Assembly: GCA_964621615.1 (NCBI GenBank)
Contig: CAZUMW010000007.1
Location: 62,001 to 126,000, forward strand
Origin: CAZUMW01 sp964621615
GTDB lineage: Bacteria; Desulfobacterota; WTBG01; CAIYCZ01; CAIRTM01
DNA length: 64,000 bases
Reading direction: 5' to 3'
Shown: positions 43,080 through 50,962 of the stretch, one piece after another
How the letters are laid out: the number at the start of each line of letters is the position of its first letter
Position numbering within the stretch: position 1 is the stretch's first letter
The notes under the pieces: model-generated
The model's input: only the letters and a program-made list of their open reading frames with translations
Told to the model about the DNA's origin: nothing
The model's database searches: none
Translations under genes and position numbers: made by a program

Positions 43080-44068
43080 AGCTGCGCCCCGGGGAAATCG
43101 GCCACATACTGATTGAGTCACTGCACGGCCTGCAGCGCTACACCAAGTGGATTGCCGCCTGCCTGCTTCTGCTGTATCTGCTTTCAGGGTTTTATGCTGT
43201 CTCCTCGAATCAGGTCGGCGTACTGGAGCGCTTCGGAGCCGTGGTGCACGACAAAATACAGCCCGGAATTCATTACGGGTTCCCATGGCCCATCGACCGC
43301 ATTACCAAAGTGCCCGTCAAAACGGTCAGCCGGATCGTTATAGACGATTTTTATTCACTGTCCGGGCCGAAATCCATGGCCCGCGTTTTTGCCGGCATGA
43401 CCGGCCTTGATTCATACTGCCTCACCGGCGACAACAACCTGGCCAATGTTAAATGCATTATTCAATATACCATTACCGATCCACGCCGGTACCTGTTCCG
43501 CTCAACCGATCAGCACATTATGCTGCGAAGCATGGCCTGCTCTACGATTATTCACTGCATCGCTACAATGCCGATTGACGAAGCGCTGACTCGCGGCAAG
43601 CAGAAGATAGCGCGGTTTATTGCTCAAAAGCTGCAGCAGCGCATGGACAGCGCTCAGTGCGGGCTCAGCGTTTCTTTTGTCGAGCTCAGCGACATAAAGC
43701 CGCCCGACCGGGTTGAGCAGGCCTTTTCCGACGTGGTAAAAGCGGACATGGACCGCAGAAAAATGATCAACGAAGCCCAGTCATACCGCAATGAAACGCT
43801 GCCCGACGCACAGGCTCGCGCATCGCGTATTATTCAGGAGGCTGAAGCATATAAAAAAACCACGGTTCTCACGGCTCAGGGGGAAACGCAGCGGTTCTCC
43901 AAGCTGCTGAGCCGTTACAGAAAAAAAGGGGCACCGGTAAAAAATATGCTATATTTAGAATCCATGTCACAGATAGTTAAAAATATCGGCACAACGCATC
44001 TTGTTGTTCCCGGCGGGACGGGTAAGCCGCCCGCCGGGCTGAACATATACAGTCGAAATAAGCAGTAA
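43076..44068 (+). CDS. hflK: Second HflK-like protease modulator
   Basis: The 330-residue protein has a membrane helix (about 23-42) and SPFH features: SSNQVGVLERFGAVVHDKIQP, HYGFPWPIDR, CLTGDNNLANVKCIIQYTI, DPRRYLFRSTD, and SVSFVELSDIKPP. A helical arm with RIIQEAEAYKKTTVLTAQGE follows and the C-terminus has MLYLESMSQIVKN, all HflK-like. Canonical HflK usually has an N-terminal Gly-rich cytoplasmic stretch, absent here. It would share the role with the SPFH part of the CDF fusion. It ends 36 bp before the MORN-like gene. Confidence 0.9.
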   Translation: MKLRPGEIGHILIESLHGLQRYTKWIAACLLLLYLLSGFYAVSSNQVGVLERFGAVVHDKIQPGIHYGFPWPIDRITKVPVKTVSRIVIDDFYSLSGPKSMARVFAGMTGLDSYCLTGDNNLANVKCIIQYTITDPRRYLFRSTDQHIMLRSMACSTIIHCIATMPIDEALTRGKQKIARFIAQKLQQRMDSAQCGLSVSFVELSDIKPPDRVEQAFSDVVKADMDRRKMINEAQSYRNETLPDAQARASRIIQEAEAYKKTTVLTAQGETQRFSKLLSRYRKKGAPVKNMLYLESMSQIVKNIGTTHLVVPGGTGKPPAGLNIYSRNKQ

Positions 44069-44104
44069 CACACCGCCGGGCTGTGCCCGGGGAGGGGGGC
44101 TCAT

Positions 44105-44635
44105 ATGGGACGACGGATAGTATGCGGGCTTCTCTATATTGCGGCAGGTATTCTGTATGCAGAAACCTGTCCGGCGATTGAAGAGAAAATCACGTTCCGT
44201 TATGACAGCGGGCAGATACGCTCCGTGTTTCACTTGCAAGACAGGCAGCTCGACGGTATGGCAAAAAAATATTTTCCCGACGGCACGCTGAAGGCTGAGG
44301 AGCGTTACCGTGAGGGCAGGCTGGACGGCACGGTAAACCACTATTATGAAAACGCAACCCTCAAGGAATCGGCACAGTACAAAAACGGCCGGCGCCACGG
44401 TCAAACAAAAATCTACTATCCTGACGGCTCGCTTCGCGCTGTTATATCATTCAAAAACGGCGCGCCTTCCGGTACGGCAAAAGTATACACCCCGAACGGC
44501 ACGCTCCGCGCTGAGGCTGATATTGAAAAAGGGCACCGCGACGGAATCACCAAAATATTTGACAACAACGGCACGCTCGATCACATCGATGTCTACCGGA
44601 GCGGCCGGCTCGTAAACAGCACGCAGACGAACTGA
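44105..44635 (+). CDS. Secreted MORN/YwqK-like repeat protein
   Basis: The 176-residue protein has a signal peptide (about 1-24) and at least five repeats of about 22 residues with the core YxNGxxxGxxKxYxPDGxLxAE (for example KKYFPDGTLKAEERYREGRLDG and later TKIYYPDGSLR). These are MORN-variant repeats found in YwqK-like proteins. Their function in exported proteins is unknown. A GGAGGGGGG region precedes ATG 44105. It may be part of the upstream Hfl operon, 36 bp away, or separately expressed. Confidence 0.82.
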   Translation: MGRRIVCGLLYIAAGILYAETCPAIEEKITFRYDSGQIRSVFHLQDRQLDGMAKKYFPDGTLKAEERYREGRLDGTVNHYYENATLKESAQYKNGRRHGQTKIYYPDGSLRAVISFKNGAPSGTAKVYTPNGTLRAEADIEKGHRDGITKIFDNNGTLDHIDVYRSGRLVNSTQTN

Positions 44636-44684
44636 ATGCTGCGCGTCCAACCGCTACAGCTGCTGCGCACGCACCATACACCCG

Positions 44685-45272
44685 CTATTTTTTCCACTCA
44701 TACTTCGGCATTGAAAAATCAGGGTGATACTCCCGCAATATCACGTGATAAGGCACAAGTTTAATGAGCGTCAGCATCTCAAGCCCCTTCTTTACAAATG
44801 CTTCGGCATCCTTTCCCGACAGGTTCTGCTCGCGAATCATCGGCGAAAAAAGATTCCTCGCAACTTCCTGCATGCCCCATTTTCTGGCTTTGGACTTGAA
44901 CTGCCGGGGGTTGCTGCGCGCGGTTATCAGCTCGGCGTCCGCAAATATCTGCAGGCTTCTCTGCACCCGGCGATGCGTCATTGGCTGCTCATACACCGCA
45001 GCGGAAACCCTTGGGTTTCGCCGAATATTGCCGAGCTTTCCTCCCGGCTCCCCGAAAATATACAGCGTCATTCCTTCGTTAAAAAACTCGAGCGTTGTCG
45101 CACGGGGCGTATCTTTAGAGCACGTTGCAAGCACCAGCGCATTCCGGTGAACCATACCGCAGCTGTGCTTACCGTGCTTTGTATCGACCTGGGCGGATGA
45201 AGCATCAAGAAAATCAATTATCGTTTTGCGGATTTCAGATTTCGTCTTTTTACTGGTAGAGTGCGCTGCCAT
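44685..45272 (-). CDS. Pyridoxamine 5'-phosphate oxidase-like flavin-binding protein
   Basis: From ATG 45272 (AAAGGAG upstream) the protein has 195 residues. The core SCGMVHRNALVLATCSKDTPRATTLEFF (read in parts), LYIFGEPGGKLGNIRRNPRVSAAVY and LKLVPYHV-like IKLVPYHVIL fit the split-barrel flavin-binding fold of the PNPOx family. A helical insertion (about 110-165) is unusual. It is an FMN- or F420-type binding protein of unknown reaction. The gene is convergent with the MORN-like gene. The segment 45273-45504 upstream is AT-rich promoter DNA. Confidence 0.75.
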   Translation of the reverse strand: MAAHSTSKKTKSEIRKTIIDFLDASSAQVDTKHGKHSCGMVHRNALVLATCSKDTPRATTLEFFNEGMTLYIFGEPGGKLGNIRRNPRVSAAVYEQPMTHRRVQRSLQIFADAELITARSNPRQFKSKARKWGMQEVARNLFSPMIREQNLSGKDAEAFVKKGLEMLTLIKLVPYHVILREYHPDFSMPKYEWKK

Positions 45273-45504
45273 AACGTTTCTCCTTTCAAAATTATTTATT
45301 TTGCACATATAAACTATAAATTGTATACAATCATATCATAGTATATACCGGCAATGTAAAGTGAATATTGTTCATTGCCATCTCCTCTTCCGCATTGCTA
45401 TAATATACTGGGAGATGTTTCGGGCATTTTTTGTGATTCTTATCGCTGTGTCATTGAACCGCTACCCCGACATGACTTTCTTTATCATTGCCCGGCGGCA
45501 GGAT

Positions 45505-45593
45505 GCCGTGTCTCAATAGCGCGGCGTCATTTCGAACGAATCTGAGAAATTTTAACCGCTTGAAATGACAAAAATATTTAATTACGACACAGC
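45505..45593. mobile_element. MITE-like element, 89 bp
   Basis: GCCGTGTCTCAAT at the left and AATTACGACACAGC at the right are imperfect inverted ends of the same family as the 5756 element. Inside, GTCATTTC (45526-45533) is inverted at 45562-45569. TCATTGCCCGGC precedes both this copy and the copy at 5736. It lies in the gap 45273-45753, which holds no gene that I can see. Confidence 0.45.
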
Positions 45594-45753
45594 CTCGACA
45601 GTCCGGGCAATCCAGTAACATCGATTCATTCGCATTACATGAAAGAAGCGCATGCACAGCAGCGATACTATATAAGAGGCTGTAATGAAAACCTATACCG
45701 ATAGGAAGTTCGATCATGAAACATAACATAAACCGTAGACAAGGCAGGTATCC

Positions 45754-46326
45754 ATGACCACATCAGATACAAAAAAGCTTTCCTGGAAGGATGTAAGCCG
45801 GCAGGAGCTGCTTGACTGCAGAATATTTAAAATTATAAAAGCGCACCGCAGGGCCTCCTGGGGAACGGAAGCCGACTTTTTCATGGTATCGGCACCGGAC
45901 TGGTCGATCATCATCCCCCGCCTGAGGGATAAGCATGGCCGCAGCTGTTTTCTCATGGTCCGCCAGTACCGCCACGGCAGCAGCTCCGTGACGCTTGAAT
46001 TCCCCGCGGGCACCGTTGACCCCGGCGAAAGCCCTGCGGCAACCGCAGGCAGGGAGCTTGAGGAGGAAACAGGCTACCGGGCGGAGCGTATCACCCTGAT
46101 TGGATCAATTAACCCGAATCCCGCATTCATGACAAACACCTGCTATACGTTTGTTGCCGAGGGGCTTGCCGATACCTGCAAAAAGCAGTTCGATGAACAT
46201 GAAATGATACGCACAGAGCTTGTGCCCGAAACAGATATTGAAGCCCATATCGACAGCGGTGCGCTTAACAGCGCAACCATGATGCAGGCTCTGTACTGGT
46301 ACAAAAAATGGAACAATAACACATAG
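45754..46326 (+). CDS. NUDIX hydrolase (ADP-ribose pyrophosphatase-like)
   Basis: The 190-residue protein has a complete Nudix box, GTVDPGESPAATAGRELEEE then TGYRAE (GX5EX7REUXEEXGU). Before it is LMVRQYRHGSSSVTLEFPAG, and after it NPAFMTNTCYTFVAEGL, both as in the NudF/ADP-ribose pyrophosphatase group. It should hydrolyse a nucleoside diphosphate linked to another group. The next gene begins 14 bp downstream, so the pair is an operon. Confidence 0.92.
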   Translation: MTTSDTKKLSWKDVSRQELLDCRIFKIIKAHRRASWGTEADFFMVSAPDWSIIIPRLRDKHGRSCFLMVRQYRHGSSSVTLEFPAGTVDPGESPAATAGRELEEETGYRAERITLIGSINPNPAFMTNTCYTFVAEGLADTCKKQFDEHEMIRTELVPETDIEAHIDSGALNSATMMQALYWYKKWNNNT

Positions 46327-46340
46327 CGGGGATACGCACC

Positions 46341-46766
46341 ATGCAGCAGGAATGTTTTGTAAAGAGAACGCTTCTGGCATCGCTCCCCCACGGCCGGGAC
46401 CTTGCGGAAGCGCTTCAAGACATTATCAGGCAGGAAAGCATAACGCTCGGCGTTTTCACCCTTATCGGTGCAGTTCGCTGCGCCTCGTTCGGCTATTACG
46501 ATCAGCGCGGCAAAGCGTACAAGCACATATCCCGGGATATTCCCTGTGAGATCGCATCTTGCAGCGGCAATATTTCGATGAAAGAGGGTAGCCCGATGGT
46601 TCATGCGCATATATTGTTCGGCGCCGGTGACGGCAGCGCCTTCGGCGGGCACCTTATGTCCCCCACAACCATTTTCGCCGCAGAGCTGCACCTGACAGAA
46701 CTTGAAGGCGAGCCGCCGGTACGGCGCTATGACGAGGCAACCGGCCTCATGCTCTGGAAACAATAA
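46341..46766 (+). CDS. PPC/DUF296 domain protein
   Basis: The 141-residue protein consists of one PPC (DUF296) domain. Features are RLLASLPHGRDL-like KRTLLASLPHGRDLAEAL, FTLIGAVRCASFGYYD, SCSGNISMKEGSPMVHAHIL and FGGHLMSPTT. The histidine set of HAH and GGH is where this family can bind metal. In plants the domain is part of AT-hook proteins; in bacteria it occurs alone and the role is unknown. It is expressed with the NUDIX gene. A palindromic terminator overlaps its stop codon. Confidence 0.85.
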   Translation: MQQECFVKRTLLASLPHGRDLAEALQDIIRQESITLGVFTLIGAVRCASFGYYDQRGKAYKHISRDIPCEIASCSGNISMKEGSPMVHAHILFGAGDGSAFGGHLMSPTTIFAAELHLTELEGEPPVRRYDEATGLMLWKQ

Positions 46767-46790
46767 AGGGCGTGTATATACACGCCCTTT
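46765..46790. terminator. Bidirectional terminator between the PPC gene and serA
   Basis: A perfect 26-bp palindrome centred on GTATATAC, with stem GGGCGTGT/ACACGCCC, is flanked by AAA and TTT on both sides. It closes convergent transcripts of the NUDIX-PPC operon and serA. Confidence 0.85.
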
Positions 46791-46844
46791 ATAAAACAGA
46801 CATTACAAACACATTTTCAAGCAGTCGGCCGGCGACATATAAGC

Positions 46845-48008
46845 TCAGATCACCCGGACCATAACCACGCCCTCGATAGCCCTGAGCTTGGAGACAACAC
46901 CTTCATCGACCGTGCTGTCAATGTCGATGATATTATAGGCATAGTCGCCTTTGCTTTTGTTGAGCATATCGGTGATGTTGATGTTTTCCGATGCCAGCAC
47001 GGGCGTTATCTGTCCGATCATGTTCGGGACATTTTTATTGGCGACGATTATTCTGTTCTGTCCGGACCGCGGCAGCACGCACTCAGGGAAATTCACGGAA
47101 TTGACAATGTTGCCGTCCTCGAGGTAGTCTCGAAGCTGCTTCACAGCCATCACTGCACAATTTTCCTCGGACTCAGGAGTCGATGCGCCGAGATGCGGTA
47201 TTGAAATAATATCATCAACATCAAGCATGTCATCGGTGGGAAAATCAGTCACATACATGGCTACCGTTCCCTCCTGAACCGCGCTGACCATGTCTGCGGA
47301 ATGCACCAGCTCGCCGCGTGCAAAATTAAGTATTCGAACGCCCTTTTTCATGAGAGCGAACTTTTCTTTGTTGATGATACCGCGCGTTTCGCCGTTGAGG
47401 GGAATATGCAGGGAAATATAGTCACAGTCCGCAATGAGGCTGTCAAGGCTGATGGCTTTCCCGACCGTGCGCGACAGCCCCCAGGCTGAATCAACCGACA
47501 GAAAAGGATCATACCCGATCACCTCCATGCCGAGCGCCTCAGCATCGTTTGCCACCATCACGCCGATCGCGCCGAGACCGATCACCCCGAGCCGCTTGCC
47601 CTTTATCTCAGGGCCGGCAAAATCAGATTTGCCCTTCTCTATGAGCTTTGGCACCTCGTCACCTTTCCCGTGCAGGCTCTTGGCCCAGGTGATGCCGCGA
47701 TACACCTTGCGCGATGCAATCAGCAGCCCCAGCAGCACCAACTCCTTGACACCGTTTGCATTTGCACCCGGCGTATTAAACACCACAATGCCCTGCTGGG
47801 CGCATTTTTCAACCGGTATATTGTTCACTCCGGCGCCGGCGCGGCCGATCGCCTTTACCGACTCGGGCAGCTCCATATCATGCATTTTCTGACTGCGAAC
47901 CAGTATGGCATCGGGCTGTACGATTTCTGAGGCATACTCATACGTGTCGTGCGGGAGCAGATCAAGCCCGCGCGAGGATATTTTGTTGAGTGTCTGGATC
48001 TTAAACAT
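46845..48008 (-). CDS. serA: D-3-phosphoglycerate dehydrogenase
   Basis: The 387-residue enzyme begins serine synthesis by oxidising 3-phosphoglycerate with NAD+. It has GRAGAGVNNI, the Rossmann motif GVIGLGAIGVMVANDA, LHIPLNGETRG, NFARGELV and the catalytic histidine in IPHLGASTPESEE. A C-terminal ACT domain (about 310-387, ANKNVPNMIGQITPVL) implies allosteric serine control. It is the short, ACT-only form. AAGGAG precedes the ATG. A bidirectional terminator lies after the stop. serC and serB are not nearby. Confidence 0.94.
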   Translation of the reverse strand: MFKIQTLNKISSRGLDLLPHDTYEYASEIVQPDAILVRSQKMHDMELPESVKAIGRAGAGVNNIPVEKCAQQGIVVFNTPGANANGVKELVLLGLLIASRKVYRGITWAKSLHGKGDEVPKLIEKGKSDFAGPEIKGKRLGVIGLGAIGVMVANDAEALGMEVIGYDPFLSVDSAWGLSRTVGKAISLDSLIADCDYISLHIPLNGETRGIINKEKFALMKKGVRILNFARGELVHSADMVSAVQEGTVAMYVTDFPTDDMLDVDDIISIPHLGASTPESEENCAVMAVKQLRDYLEDGNIVNSVNFPECVLPRSGQNRIIVANKNVPNMIGQITPVLASENINITDMLNKSKGDYAYNIIDIDSTVDEGVVSKLRAIEGVVMVRVI

Positions 48009-48150
48009 ACCTGCGACTCCTTGACTGTGGGATTAATACGGTTCATTTACAGCAGCTCGGTTCATAGAGACAAATTATACCCGAACGTACAGTGAGGTCA
48101 AGGCCTGTTTGGCGGAGGAATAGACCGCAGGGCCGAAGATCAATCGGGTT

Positions 48151-49635
48151 TCAGCCGGCGCCGGAGAGGACACTGCGGCGCCCGCACCCTTTTCTGAACC
48201 GCCACAGCCACACGATCCAGAATGCAAAAAGCGGCAGTATGCTGAGCAGGCTGTGCGGAAAAATAATCTCGCCCAGATTAAAGGAATTAAAATTGGGCAT
48301 CCAGTGCTCAATTTTTTCAAGCTTGTAAATGCTGGGGTAATGATGGAAATGCGACACAGGTACCGGATTTATTGAGACATTGCCCCGAAGAATGTTAGGC
48401 AGGATGACCTCGCCGATCGGGTTGTGCACCTGGCGCGGTATTTCATTTCCCACGGCCGTAATCGAAAGATTTATCAGCACGGACACGGCTCCCAGCACAA
48501 CAAACGATTTCGGCAGCTTTGGCCAGGCATACACTGCAAGCACATACGCGAAGGGAAATGCCGGAAGAAGATACCGCGGCCCGACGGCGGAGCCGCCGTG
48601 CCATGCATGAAACGCAGAAATAAAAACAAAGAAAGCCGCAGCAGCACAGGCACACACAAGCCCTTCTGCCACGAGGGTCCTGCGCGTATACATATAATAC
48701 AGGCCGGGCAGAATCATGAGCATCACGGGTGCGCAGAAAAACAGCCCCCGGTAAGGAGAAACAAGCATCTGTATCATACGGCGCGGGTCGGGCAAGCCGA
48801 ACAGGCTGCCGCTGCTGTACCACATAACCATGTCATTGGCGAACTGGTAGCTCGAGCTGAGCGGACCGCCGAAGCAGACGGTATTGTACCACAGCTGCGC
48901 GCCTCCTGCCGGAACGCAGCCAAGCAGAAACCAGAAGGCCCGCTTCCGCCCTTCACGAACGCTCACCAGGTACACGAAAACCGCTGCCAGAATAAAGACT
49001 GCCGAGGGCTCGATCAGCACGGCAGCAGAAGCAGCAGCTCCGGAAAATAAAACGGCTGCATCCGGTTTCCGGGTTTTTCCGTGACGAATAAGCACAGCAG
49101 GCACAAATGACAGAAAGCCGAAAAACGCAGCGGGCAGATGGCAATAAAAGGTGGTGCTGTATGAAAAGGCGGTCGTTCCGAAGCCGAAAAAAACCGTCAT
49201 TATAAGCGCTGCGCGGTCACTGAGTCCGAAAAAGCGACGGAACACAGAGAACAGCAGCACGCACAGCAGGCTTGCGCACAGCACCACGGTACACAGCGTG
49301 CTGACATAGGTGCTGATGAGCACCTGCGCTTCCTGATCATGGGGAATAATTCTCGAAAGAACGTATTCAGTGATACCGAACGGCACCACCGCCATGAATG
49401 AAAGCCCCGGCGATTTATTGGTGTAATAATGTCCGTTGCGGTAGGCCCAGTCGCCGGTATTGACGAACTCGAATGCGGGGTTCAGGGAGTCTTCCTTGTA
49501 GGCGTCAATATGAAAGGCGTGCTGATGGATTATGGCCCGGGTTAAACAAATGCGTGAGTTCTGATTCCAGCCCCCGCCCTGAAAAAAATACCCGTAGGTA
49601 ACAAAGAAAAGAATAAATACAGATAACCGTTTCAT
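48151..49635 (-). CDS. Polytopic membrane protein, GT-C glycosyltransferase-like
   Basis: The 494-residue protein has about ten to twelve membrane helices. An early extracytoplasmic loop holds a short acidic motif (HIDAYKEDSLNPAFEF and NGHYYTNKSPGLSF) resembling the region of GT39/PMT-like transferases that use lipid-linked sugars. A later loop has AWHGGSAVGPRYLLPAFPF. The overall pattern fits bacterial GT-C-type enzymes, but no catalytic site can be proven. It is monocistronic. Donor and acceptor are unknown. Confidence 0.7.
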   Translation of the reverse strand: MKRLSVFILFFVTYGYFFQGGGWNQNSRICLTRAIIHQHAFHIDAYKEDSLNPAFEFVNTGDWAYRNGHYYTNKSPGLSFMAVVPFGITEYVLSRIIPHDQEAQVLISTYVSTLCTVVLCASLLCVLLFSVFRRFFGLSDRAALIMTVFFGFGTTAFSYSTTFYCHLPAAFFGFLSFVPAVLIRHGKTRKPDAAVLFSGAAASAAVLIEPSAVFILAAVFVYLVSVREGRKRAFWFLLGCVPAGGAQLWYNTVCFGGPLSSSYQFANDMVMWYSSGSLFGLPDPRRMIQMLVSPYRGLFFCAPVMLMILPGLYYMYTRRTLVAEGLVCACAAAAFFVFISAFHAWHGGSAVGPRYLLPAFPFAYVLAVYAWPKLPKSFVVLGAVSVLINLSITAVGNEIPRQVHNPIGEVILPNILRGNVSINPVPVSHFHHYPSIYKLEKIEHWMPNFNSFNLGEIIFPHSLLSILPLFAFWIVWLWRFRKGCGRRSVLSGAG

Positions 49636-49738
49636 AGATGTATCTTATTAAACCAATACGGGGGTCGTTGTCAATAAAAGGAAATCAAGGTGGGCTGAAC
49701 AGCACCTGTTCTGACACATTACTTTTCAGCGATTTGTC

Positions 49739-49962
49739 ACGAATATGTTGAATTTCATGCCTGATAATGTTACCCGTGACAATATGAGAATCGGGGGGTG
49801 CCTGTAAAGGTATCGCAAATCTGCACTTCTGATAGTTTATATATGTGAGCAGATTATCGGGTGAACTGAATCGATATGTTTCGTTGTCAGCGAAGCGTTT
49901 GTCGTTGTCGTAAACGAGAAGCCTTCGATCAGAGAACGCAAAAAACGACTACGACAACGATT
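49739..49962 (-). repeat. BIME-like repeat, copy 2 (inverse of 11432-11629)
   Basis: Reverse complementing 49870-49962 gives a sequence almost identical to 11434-11527, with the same inverted GTTGTCGTA arms. The block at 49741-49794 matches 11574-11629. The linker between the blocks is longer here (about 75 vs 47 bp). The 614-bp gap 49636-50249 otherwise holds only a doubtful 47-residue frame. Confidence 0.7.
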
Positions 49963-50084
49963 AAGTGATTATCGTGGCTAACCTTAAAAATTCCGCCGTC
50001 TCAGAATTCCGGATTACATCAAAACCGCAGTTATTTTTAATCTGGACCTTTGGAAAATAACTTTTTTGGGTGTAAGTTACGATA

Positions 50085-50228
50085 ATGTTAAATCCTGAAA
50101 TATTTTCTATGGACCTTGTCGTCGGCATGGGTATCGCAGATGTCAGAGAGCCCGGTGATACTGCCCGGAAAAAGCAGTCATTGCAGAAAGCCTATAATCT
50201 TGGTGCCCTGCTGTGCGCGGATGCGTAA
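50085..50228 (+). CDS. Doubtful 47-residue ORF
   Basis: ATG 50085 to TAA 50228 encodes 47 residues (including LVVGMGIADVREPGD and LQKAYNLGALLCADA). There is no Shine-Dalgarno and no recognised family. It ends 21 bp before the PAS gene. It could be a gene fragment left by the rearrangement that broke the PAS gene, or chance. Confidence 0.2.
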   Translation: MLNPEIFSMDLVVGMGIADVREPGDTARKKQSLQKAYNLGALLCADA

Positions 50229-50249
50229 AGGATTAATTCGGTAATTTTT

Positions 50250-50960
50250 ATGAAACACAACCAATCCCTCAAAGAGCTGCAGAAAAAAGTTGCGCACCTG
50301 GAAGATGAGCTCGCCGCAAAAAATGAGGCTTTAAGAGCTCTGAAGGAGTCAGATGAGAATTTCAGGCTGCTTGCAGAGCACACAAATGACGCAATTTTTA
50401 TCATCGATACGGATCAACAGCTAACCTATATAAATCCGGCTGCGACACATTTGTATGGCTTTACCATAGAAGAATTAAAACAGATTCCTTTTGACCAGCG
50501 TTATACACCGGAATCTGTTCAGCGCATATGGGAGGCCGTGAAAAAGCACCGGCAGCACCTTGAGCTCGGAGAAACTGATAGGACACCCTTCGCTCTGGAA
50601 TTGCAGCATTATCACAAAAACGGCGGCCTGGTTGATTTGGAGACAATTGTTTCCCCTGTATACGAGGCGGATGGCACCTACCGGTGTGCAGCAGGTATTG
50701 CCCGTGACATTAGAAAACGAAAAAAATGGAGCGAAGCCTTCATCTTCATTCGGCTGCAATAAATCAGATAAAAGATCTCATTACCGTTACCGATCTTGAC
50801 GGTTTTATTGCCTACGTTAATGATGCAGAGTGTTTCGCCCGGGGGAAAGCCCGGGATGATCTGATAGGGCAGCATGTGTCCATTTATGGCACGGGAAGCG
50901 CGGCTGAAGAAAAATCAGAGGATATTATTCAAAAGAGTGTGCAAAACGGCTTCTGGCGGG
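50250..50960 (+). pseudogene. Broken PAS-domain signalling gene
   Basis: Residues 1-35 are a coiled coil. A PAS domain (NFRLLAEHTNDAIFIIDTD, INPAATHLYGFTIEEL, ending CAAGIARDIRKRKK) follows. At about 50727 a run of seven A residues breaks the frame. The next frame continues exactly as expected with a second PAS domain (MERSLHLHSAAINQIKDLIT, VTDLDGFIAYVNDAECFARG). That domain stops at about QNGFWRG, next to the stop codon of the opposite-strand chemoreceptor, with no kinase or other output domain. This is a frameshifted and truncated gene, probably of a histidine kinase or diguanylate cyclase. Confidence 0.7.
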
Positions 50961-50962
50961 GA

